A stretch of 64,000 nucleotides of DNA from Xestospongia muta. Lineage: Eukaryota > Porifera > Demospongiae > Haplosclerida > Petrosiidae. The notes under the pieces were generated by a model, which worked only from the letters and a program-made list of their open reading frames with translations, ran no database searches and was not told where the DNA came from. This document shows, piece by piece, positions 56,501 to 64,000 of the stretch. The position numbers and the translations under genes were made by a program. The stretch is taken from NCBI GenBank assembly GCA_963693285.1, contig OY848924.1, forward strand, positions 4,047,214 to 4,111,213, written 5' to 3'. Positions within the stretch are counted from its first letter, which is position 1; each line of letters opens with the position of its first letter.

Positions 56501-59500
56501 TTTGCTTTTAGTTATAACAGATAACAGACTATAGGTTTTCTAAGTAGCTCATCTTATTCTTTAAGGGTAATAGAATAATGTTAGACTGGATATTAGGATG
56601 ATATTATATTTACCCTCTGCTACTCAAAACAGGTATGCTATGTCTTTAACACTAATAGTCAATAAGTAATGACAAAAATATATAAACATGCAAACTGTCC
56701 TTTCTTCTATAGTAAGTCATCACTCATGACACATGTACATAATAACAGTTCTATTCATTTAACAAGCGTTTTTAAGATTCTGTGAACAAAATTAATGCAG
56801 TTAAAATTAATATCACAGATTCACGTATAGCATTACAATTTTGTGATTAATAGCTAAAATATTCATCACAAATTGATGTTGTATAATAATTAGGAGCTCC
56901 TAATATTTGGTTGTTTCCTATGCATCCAAAATATTCATGTCTCTATACACTAAATCTTAGAAGGTTAGTCTAAATCCTTAATATAATAACACATGATGAA
57001 ATGTGTGTTATCATATTTAGTAGACATGTGCTTTGGAAACAAATCAACATATAGAACATAAAAGATACAATTATGAATGGGTGTTACTCTGTAATTAATT
57101 CTGTTCTTTAGGGAGCATGAGGGAAATCAGATGTGACACAAAAGGCTCTGAATTCCAGACAAATAGAAAAAAAATAGTAAAAACTCAAGACTATTGAAAG
57201 AATAGACCATGCATTGCTGTCTCCATTCTCTCTAAATGTTGTGAGAAACAATGTCTAAAGTCTATTCCAGAATCTCACCACTCCAGATTGAGAAATGAGT
57301 GACTAAGTTCCATAATTATATCTATTTTCATATATAAATATAAGTGATACGTGTTTTACATTTTTATAGATTATGGGCTATAACCTTTTTTAGGTGAGCT
57401 TTACAAAGAATACAAAAAGCACATATAGAAAGCTGTCTGTGCAGAAAAGGCATCACATACAAGAGTCAAAATTTCTTTGTACCATGCTGCAAGGAAATGT
57501 CTGTTCATTTCTATTGCAATGGGAACTAAAAGAGTGATAGAACATTCACAACAAGATTCAAGCCAAGAATTAGTTTTTATGTACTGACTGAGAGCTTGTC
57601 TTTTGAGATAAAAATAGTATGTTATTCAACTGTTTCAATCTCTTTCATTACAAAAAGGCATCATAACCTCTAAGTTATATTCCTTTAAACACTATTTGAT
57701 GTACAAGACTTCTTTCTTTGTTTCTTCATTTTCCCTATTATTGTTAATAGTAATTATATGATTGATTCTATGAAATACTAACAGTACTTGCACTATGACT
57801 GTGAACTTAAGTGTGTATTCCTTATATGGAATAATCACTGACCATGTTTCAATAATGGTTAGGACACACACATAACAACTGTTGAACACTCATTCATAAT
57901 GTTCATGTGTTCCTGCTACTATTGAACAAATATTAAACTAGTAGGAGCCTAATGTCCTCCTTTTTAAACTTAAATATAGTTTTAAAAAGTGGCCAAGCTT
58001 TGCTTATGAAAGAACAAAAAGACAAATGAGATATCTCCTGTACTGATATGTACAAGTACCACATCGTAGCTTTATTGGTAACATTATATTTAACATTTTT
58101 AATATAAGCACCTCTCCATTATAAACAAAGTTCTGTCCATACATACATTTGCCTGTTCTAATAATAAGCACACAGTGGCTTCATAATTAATTTTACTAGC
58201 TGTCTAATTAATTAGAATTGTCATCAAAATGACAATTTACTTTAAACTTTTAGAGCATGAGTTATATAACAGTGTTAGTTCTATTGTCTGTATCATGTTT
58301 ACTGATGTCCATGTACATACATACATACTATGGCGTTCAAAAGAGTTCGGCCACCCACGCGGAAGTTGCATTATTTTGCGTTTAATTTAAATTAACCGCT
58401 CTGTACTGTTATAGCTATTTTTGAAGAGAAGGCTTACCAGGGAGTGGTATGGAGTGATTGGAGTTAGTTGCAGTTACATTAGAAGTTGGAGAAAATTTAT
58501 GGTAAGTAACATCTGTTTTTTAAACTAGGGTAATGTTTATTATCATGTTTTAAGGCAAAAACAAATAAAATAATATCTTATGTAAGTAAAGATGTCTAGT
58601 ACTTCATGTGCCCACCCTTTGCTTTAGTAACAGCTTCAATTCTTTGTGGCATTGACAAGACCAGGTTTTGTATTATCTCTGTTGGTATATTCTCTCAAAG
58701 TTCATTTAAAGTGTCCTATAATTGAGAGAGAGTTTTTGTTGGCAATTTCTCAAGTTTCCTCTCTAAATAGTCCCACGAGTTTTCTATTGTGCTTAAGCCT
58801 GAAAATTGTGCTGGCCATGTAGTACAATTGACATCGTTTTTGTCCATCCAGTTTTTATTAGATGAGCCTTGTGGCAAGATGCATTATCATACATGAAGAT
58901 GTAGTTTAAACCTCTTATTAACCAGGCTGATTGAATCATTGCATTTTCTAGTATTTCTAAATACTGAAATCTATCCATCTTGCTTTTCACTTGTACTAAC
59001 ATACACTTTTTATTGCCACAGATGCATCCCCACACCATCACACTACTGCCACCATGCTTTACTATGGACTATATACAGTCCTCATTAAATTCTTCTGATA
59101 GTCTACATCGTATGTACATTCAGCCATCACTGTAGAAGAGACTAAACTTAGACTTGTCAGACCATAGAGCTTTCTTTCACATATCCTCTGTCCAGTCCAT
59201 GTGATCCTTTGCCCATTGCAGATGTTGTTGTTTGTGTCTTGGAAGTAACAGTGGTTTCCTTCTCGATATTCTACCATTTAATCTAGCATCTATCACTCTT
59301 CTCTTCACTGTTCTTGAGGAAGCCATGGCAATATCTTCCTCCTTCCATATATTTTTCAGAAGAGGTGCTGTTAGTTTACAATTTCTGATTGACTTTAACA
59401 CAAGACTTCTACCTTCTTGTTTTGAAGACAATTTGGGACATCCAGGTTGTGGTTCATCAGTTACTGACCTACTTTTTTGTATTTTTTGATGATGTCATTT

Positions 59501-61197
59501 GTTGTACACTTTGGTGTTATAATCATTTTTGATATAGGTCTAGATGGCTGTTTAAGTTGGTGCAAAGGTATAATTTGACCTCTCTCGAACTCACTGGTGG
59601 GTTTTTCTCTGGGCATGTTGTGGTCAGCTATTTACTAATTGTTTCCAGACACTTGTCTGCAAGTCAAGGACTTTAAATGAATTTATAACTGCTGCTCTAA
59701 TTGCTTTTGTGTAAAGAGCTGTTGATACATGTAACTGAGCAGCTGTAAGATGTTCTGTTAAATACAGTGCATTGTCAAAGTAAATAAGCATAAGTACTAT
59801 TTTTAATGAGAAACACGTGGGTGGGCAAACTATTTTGAGCACCACTACATTATTATAATATCCTGTACTGATATAATACATAATAACATACATGTACATG
59901 GAGTGAACACAATACACAAGTACATGGAATATAAACCATCTCTATACCTAATACAAACCTTGTCACAAATATTGGGATCTGCCTTAGCTGTTAAGAGTAA
60001 CTGAACTATATCAATGTCTCCCATCCTTGAAGCATAATGCAAAGCAGTCTGATGTTTCTATAGAAAGAATAAACAGTAAATAATGTAGCTACAGTTTAAT
60101 TATTAATAACAGTTCGATAATACGATAGATAAATGTATAAAGTCAAATAGTTACATCATAGGGACAATATTCATATCATAATAACATTACAAGTTATTTG
60201 CTACAGTAATGACAGTTTTGAGTTTTATTAGAAGTACATCCTTAACCTTTAAGTCATATTCTTTTAAACACTCTTTGATATACAAGACTTCTTTCTTTGT
60301 TTCTTCATTTACCTCATCATTGTTAGTAGTAATTATATTAATTGATTTTTGTGACATACTTAGCAGTACTTGCACTATGACTGTGAACTTAAGTGTATAT
60401 TCCTTATATGGAATAATCACTGACCATGTTTTAATGAGAGATAGGACACAAACATAACAGCTGTTGAACACTCATCCATAATGCTCATGTGTTCCTGGTA
60501 CATTGAACAAATATTAAACTAGTAGGACCCTAATTTCCTCTTTTAAAAACTTAAATAAACTTAAATAAAATTTTAAAAAAGTAGACAAGCATTGCTTATA
60601 AAAGAAGAAAAACAGAATGAGATATCTTCTGTACTGATATGTACAATTACCACATTATCGCTTTATTCGAAAAAATATATTTTAACATTTTAAATATAAC
60701 CACCTCTCTAATAAAGTTCTGTCCATACATACATTTGCCTGTTTATATAATAAGGACCCACTGGCTTCACAATTAATTTTACCCACTGTCTAATTATAAC
60801 AATCATATTTGAAAGTTCTGGACTAACAGAAAACATCAAAAACTCTTGACATAAAGAAGATCTGGTTTGTTAACTTAATAAAAACCTTGTATTGTATAGC
60901 AACAGATTAAAAGACATCAAAATGACAGTTTACTTTCAACATTTAGGGCAAGAGTTATGCAAGATTGCTGGTTCATGTTTTCTGTATCATGTTTAGTGAT
61001 GTACATGTACATGCATATTATTATAATATCTTGTATTGACATAATACATAATAATAGTATTATATACATGTACATGAAGTGAACACAATAATACAAACCT
61101 CATCACAAATATTGGGATCTGCATTAGCTGTTAAGAGTAACTGGACTATTTCAATGTGTCCTGCAATTGAAGCATAATGCAAAACAGTCTGATGTTC
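47160..61197 (-). CDS. Gene B: ankyrin-Roc-COR-death-CARD protein, 5' end not seen
   Basis: Thirteen exons in one frame, 5' to 3': 61197-61099, 60057-59959, 55907-55806, 55090-54989, 53920-53819, 51452-49359, 49310-49235, 49184-49125, 48842-48783, 48729-48415, 48041-47968, 47816-47747, 47512-47160. Splice signals and phases match gene A; differences in exon length (for example 70 against 64, 353 against 329) are multiples of 3. The order is the same: five ankyrin exons visible, Roc-COR, death domain, CARD-like domain. No initiating exon was found right of 61197, where only a microsatellite and piggyBac remnants are seen, so the start lies beyond 64000 or was lost. A Tc1-type element sits in one intron. 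Likely role as for gene A (inference). Confidence 0.75.
48415..48729 (-). CDS. Gene B death-domain exon
   Basis: 315 bp, acceptor TCTAG, donor GTAAAT. Death-domain pattern LACISASWHEIGDGFGV, SLAQSNLKDQRKLGEVIEIW, VKWITILDILNGPLV. Same length as in gene A, but about 30 percent of core residues differ. Confidence 0.87.
49359..51452 (-). CDS. Gene B large exon: ankyrin, Roc GTPase and COR-like region
   Basis: 2094-bp exon, phase 0, acceptor CTCTAG, donor GTAAGT. Starts VGNTPLHYACLCHS (ankyrin). P-loop GKTNAGKS, switch ILDLAGHAEYY, loop VGSHIDLLP, so the GTP-binding residues are intact. The Roc part differs from gene A at about 30 of 345 positions by eye. Differences cluster around RADKGRYHHYNAEECVEG, between the P-loop and switch II. 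Confidence 0.9.
51453..53818. other. Intron of gene B, including a hairpin and X-box-like motifs
   Basis: Matches gene A's intron except for the 1.3-kb insertion. Contains the conserved hairpin at 51801-51825, a TA microsatellite near 52790-52820 and a cluster of GTTGCTATGGTGA-type sequences at 52290-53060, the best being GTTGCCATGGTGAC near 53028. Confidence 0.55.
53819..53920 (-). CDS. Gene B ankyrin exon
   Basis: 102 bp, acceptor TTCTAG, donor GTAAGT. Reads NGCTPAHYAAEKGHADTVKV, then LMEVGKVDINTKDK. Confidence 0.87.
54989..55090 (-). CDS. Gene B ankyrin exon
   Basis: 102 bp with the same signals. Reads NGLTPAHYAAENGCADTVKL, then LIEVGQADVNTKNN; the NGH loop His is Cys. Confidence 0.86.
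55806..55907 (-). CDS. Gene B ankyrin exon
   Basis: 102 bp with acceptor TTCTAG and donor GTAAGT. Reads WGRTPEHLAAENGHTDTVKL, then LIEMGQANTNTKDF. Confidence 0.85.
55908..58328. other. Intron of gene B, mostly unique AT-rich sequence
   Basis: No exon seen. The part from about 57690 repeats the segment from about 60187 and forms the first of two tandem units, each of about 1 kb without the Tc1 insertion, that carry the next ankyrin exons. Confidence 0.45.
57692..57920 (-). repeat. Repeat family copy with a conserved reading frame
   Basis: The minus strand codes NSCYVCVLTIIETWSVIIPY, then KEYTLKFTVIVQVLL and EETKKEVLYIK. The copy at 60187-60490 codes a very similar but longer frame, and the right end of the 19143-20173 transposon codes ILTITETRSGIIPYKENTLT. 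Probably a transposon-derived segment shared by the three sites. Confidence 0.55.
58331..59845 (-). mobile_element. Tc1-type transposon, decayed, in an intron of gene B
   Basis: Flanked by TA (58329-58330, 59846-59847), with imperfect inverted ends: TGGCGTTCAAAAGAGTTCGG at the left and, on the other strand at the right, GTGGTGCTCAAAATAGTTTG. The transposase is encoded on the minus strand from ATG 59616: MPREKPTSEFERGQIIPLHQ (N-terminal DNA-binding region), LWSDKSKFSLFYSDG (first catalytic Asp block, normally SDES), SSVMVWGCICGNKK, FMYDNASCHKAHL (second Asp block), then TIENSWDYLERKL with the final Glu. Frameshifts and stops near 59480, 59115, 59065 and 58845 inactivate it. Confidence 0.9.
59959..60057 (-). 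CDS. Gene B ankyrin exon
   Basis: 99 bp, acceptor CTATAG, donor GTTTGT. Reads KHQTALHYASRMGDIDIVQL, then LLTAKADPNICDK; close to the gene A exon 23919-24017. Confidence 0.86.
60187..60490 (-). repeat. Repeat family copy with a 94-codon frame
   Basis: Minus-strand frame 60471-60187: NSCYVCVLSLIKTWSVIIPY, KEYTLKFTVIVQVLL, EETKKEVLYIKECLKEYDLK. Parallel to the 57692-57920 copy, each upstream of a near-identical ankyrin exon in minus orientation, so it was probably duplicated together with the exon. No known domain recognised. Confidence 0.55.
61099..61197 (-). CDS. Gene B most 5' visible ankyrin exon
   Basis: 99 bp, acceptor CTATAG, donor GTTTGT. Reads EHQTVLHYASIAGHIEIVQL, then LLTANADPNICDE. 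Its upstream partner was not found within the window. Confidence 0.85.
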
Positions 61198-61980
61198 CTA
61201 TAGAAAGAATAAACAATAAATAATGTGGCTAAATATTAATTAGTAATAACTGTTCAATGCAACAATAAATTTTCAAAAAAATTTTTTAAGTCTTACTAAT
61301 GAAATATAACAGACAAAGGAGACATCTATACTGTATATAAATACCTACCATATAGTAGGTAGTATTGGTGATATTATGTTTTAACATTACTAATATAGGC
61401 ACCTCTCCAATATCCACATCACTAATGACATTTGTTGTTTCTTTTAATAATACAAATCCTCTGGCTTCAAATTAATTTTACTAGTGTCAAATTAATTAAA
61501 TTGAAAATATACTAAACCTTCTATTGTAGACTACAACAATTAATATTTTTAGTTCTGAACTAACAAAATGTATCAGAAAATCTTGACACCAAAAATTCTG
61601 GCTTAATAATTGAATACAATACATCGTTATTCTCTAAAAGAGAATAAAGCTTGAATAAAAAACATTGAAATGATAATTTAGGATCACCAGTTATGATAGC
61701 AGTCAATTAAGATTCTTAATTAATGTAACAAAATCCTCCAAATCAAGCTCATCACTTCTTACTGAAAATAAACCACACCTACTAACAAATCTTGCTATGT
61801 GGAATTTTTTAATATTTTATCTTGTATACAGAGATGACAGAGATAATACGACTAGAAAGAGAATGGCCTCACTTCTTTTGATAGTCATAGATAAAAATTG
61901 CTTTTTTGATTTACTTAGTTCAATGTATCATGACAATTCTTTGGTTTTATACAGTACTTTATGTTATGTACTTCTGTGAA
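61198..61980. other. AT-rich sequence right of gene B's last visible exon
   Basis: 61260-61510 repeats intron sequence seen at 24040-24340, 57940-58230 and 60520-60800. Nothing else recognised. Confidence 0.4.
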
Positions 61981-62019
61981 AATATATATGTATATGTATA
62001 TATGTATATGTATATATAT

Positions 62020-62097
<78 letters not shown>

Positions 62098-62130
62098 GTA
62101 TGTAGGTATGTATGTATGTATGTATATTCA
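61981..62130. repeat. TA / TATG microsatellite
   Basis: Long (TA)n run flanked on both sides by TATG/TACA-type repeats. Reading frames of Tyr/Ile or Tyr/Met/Val over it are artefacts. Confidence 0.97.
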
Positions 62131-62194
62131 TAGAGGCACACTCTTACAACATATTATGTATTATTATTATTATTATGTATAATTATAATTATTT

Positions 62195-62539
62195 TTAAAA
62201 ATCATCATCACTATCTTCACATATTACTTCAATTCCAATATTACAATCATCATCAACATCATCAACTGTAAAGCTCATTGTTCTTGCTATGCACACTTCT
62301 TGATTTCACAACAAAATTCCTTGTGGGAGTGGCAGCTGCAACTGCTTATTATTTAGCGCTTAGAATTTTACACCCACGTGAATGTTGTAACAAACTGAAA
62401 AGGTGTAAACAGAGGTGAATGCTCTTTCTTATTCAATATTTACTATCAATAATGTGTAAAATAAACTTAGTTATTGATATAACTATGTTTAGTAAATGTA
62501 CTAAAAAAGTTGCAATATGAAACTTCGGTTGGTAAAGGG
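62195..62539 (-). mobile_element. piggyBac-type element, 5' end only
   Basis: On the minus strand TTAA (62540-62543) is followed by CCCTTTACCAACCG, the classic piggyBac arrangement of a TTAA target plus an end starting CCC. About 260 bp further a short acidic frame begins (ATG 62278): MSFTVDDVDDDCNIGIEVIC, then EDSDDD, stop 62195. An acidic N-terminus is usual for piggyBac transposases. Sequence beyond is lost in AT-rich repeats. Confidence 0.6.
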
Positions 62540-62893
62540 TTAAGTTAACAAACCAGATCTCCTTTATGTCAAGAATTTCTGATGCATTCTGTTAATTCAG
62601 AAAGGTTGAAATACAATTATTGTAGTCTATAGCAGAGGGTTTAGCCTATTTCCATTCTTATTAATTAGATAGTGGTAAATTTTATTATGAAGCCAGTGGG
62701 TGCCTATTATTACAACAGGCAAATGAACATATTGACAGGAGTGTTGCCTATATATGGCCGTATTTATGTGGACAGAAGAATTATTTATTTTCCTAAGTAC
62801 TGAGAACATGACAATTTATAACTAATTTCTGCCTTTTTGATATATTCTTTGAGTGGGTAGGTATTTGACAGAAAGATAATCATAAGTAATACA

Positions 62894-64000
62894 GTGATAG
62901 GGCTAAATCATAAATATCTATGGGATATGAGGCAATTTGAGTGTTTTAAGAGTGGTAACCTGAATTCTGAAGTTGTTGACAACACCAATATATATGCTGA
63001 ACAGATACTTAGTGCAGAGGCATACAAACAGTTCCAACTAGTAACAATGTCAGAGTTTCAGGCCTATTTAGGTTTCATGTTCCCATGGGTATCAACAATC
63101 TACCCATTTTTTGACTACTGGAAAACAAACTGCACACGTGTTTTACCCATAGTTGATCATATCTCATGTATAAGGTTTCTTGAAATTGCAAGATTTCTAC
63201 ATTCTGTAGACAACACTACAAACACCACTCATAGGACAGACCCACAGTTTGATAGAATGTGGAAAGTTAGACCAATCACAAATGCTACTCACAGACCTAC
63301 CTAAAGGCATACACTCCTCATAGAAACAATGCCATAGATGAGGCAATGATACTTTTCAAAGGTAGATCATCACTAAAACAATACCTCCCAATGAAACCCA
63401 TAAAAATGTGGATGAAGGTCTGAACAAAAACTGATTCTATAAATAAGTATGTATCACAGTTTCAGGTATATTTAGGTAAAGTACATGGCAATCCAGAAAG
63501 GTATTTAGGTGAACAAGTAGTGAAGGATTTGGCTAGGCCTCTTGTGGGAAGGAATTACACTATATATTGTGACAATTATTTCACTAGTGTAAAGCTATTT
63601 GAAGATCTCCTGAAGGAGTCCATTTACACTTGTGGTACCCTTAGGACAGAGAGGATGAGATACCTGGAGGAATTCAAACCTCAGATAAAAAGTAGAAAAG
63701 GCTTAGGGGGGAGAAAATCACAAACAAGTACAAAAGGAGGCCTAGTATTTTCATTATAGCAAGACAATAAACTTGTCAGTGCGGTCTCTACCAATTCCTC
63801 ACAAGGAACTGGGACAATACATTTTTGGTTTCTCTTTGAATTCACTGTTGCAAATGCTTATATGTTGTCCAGTTACACTGTTTCTACTGGGCACACCCAC
63901 CGTCAATGGACTTTCAAATGGGGCTTACAAAGCAGGTATAGGTGAGTACAATAGTTGTAAGAAAAGAGGGGGTCTTTCATTGACACAGGAATATAGACCA
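62894..64000 (+). mobile_element. piggyBac-type transposase, decayed, cut by window end
   Basis: First frame 62894-63304: NIYAEQILSAEAYKQFQLVT, FQAYLGFMFPWVSTIYPFFD, IRFLEIARFLHSVDN. After a frameshift near 63304: HRNNAIDEAMILFKGRSSLK (first catalytic Asp in IDEAM), a TGA near 63421 where Trp is expected, then GRNYTIYCDNYFTSVKLFED (second catalytic Asp in CDNYF). A TAA ends the frame at 63759. Downstream, QDNKLVSAVSTNSS and TVANAYMLSSYTVS match the later part, with pieces missing. Orientation is opposite to the remnant at 62195-62539, so they are separate insertions. Confidence 0.88.

Noticed and set aside
61906..62182. Tyr/Ile-rich and Tyr/Met/Val-rich reading frames
   Set aside because: Translations of the TA/TATG microsatellite in several frames.
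1..64000. tRNA or rRNA genes
   Set aside because: No cloverleaf with the GTTCRANNC box or conserved rRNA sequence was noticed by eye. A covariance-model scan was not possible, so absence is not proven.

Overview
This is eukaryotic DNA: AT-rich, with many small exons bounded by GT..AG sites, near-identical intron copies, and remnants of at least eight transposon classes. Intron size, gene content (ankyrin/ROCO/death-fold proteins in local clusters) and transposon mix suggest an early-branching metazoan, most likely a demosponge. That organism call is inference; nothing here proves the species. There is no sign of operons or bacterial signals.

The core is a small family of large multi-exon genes. 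Gene A (minus strand, 27087 down to 8112) can be modelled from ATG to stop with consistent splice phases and codes for about 1350 residues: ankyrin repeats, a Roc GTPase domain with a COR-like region, a death domain and a C-terminal CARD-like domain. Gene B (minus strand, 61197 down to 47160) is its paralogue; its 5' end lies right of the window or has been lost. A third copy (gene C, plus strand, 1 to about 2620) is a pseudogene with stops, frameshifts, a lost splice donor and no death or CARD exon. The order ankyrin-ROC-COR-death matches the C-terminal part of DAPK-type ROCO proteins, but with no kinase and with an added CARD-like domain.

Layout: 1-2620 pseudogene C; 3913-6352 PPCS-like gene (phosphopantothenoylcysteine synthetase, N-terminal part not found), plus strand; 8112-27087 gene A, whose ankyrin part includes four copies of an exon-plus-intron unit repeated at exactly 1,058 bp; 27685-28286 a MITE with 9-bp target duplication at the 5' end of gene A; 29.0-32.74 kb a tandem array of about 130-bp units interrupted by a MULE transposase fragment, a MITE and a piece of LINE; 32.74-35.6 kb a decayed LINE; 38.1-42.5 kb a 146-bp tandem array; 43.3-46.6 kb a second, broken copy of the PPCS-like gene; 46.66-46.85 kb a LINE scrap; 47160-61197 gene B with a Tc1-type insertion; 61.98-62.13 kb a TA/TATG microsatellite; 62.2-64 kb two piggyBac remnants.

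The PPCS-like copy and the ROCO gene lie side by side in the same order at 3.2-12.8 kb and 43.3-51.9 kb, so a block of about 9 kb was duplicated. Between genes A and B the Roc-COR exon is much better conserved than the death and CARD exons, which suggests diversification of the signalling ends or gene conversion of the large exon. All identity figures are counts by eye.
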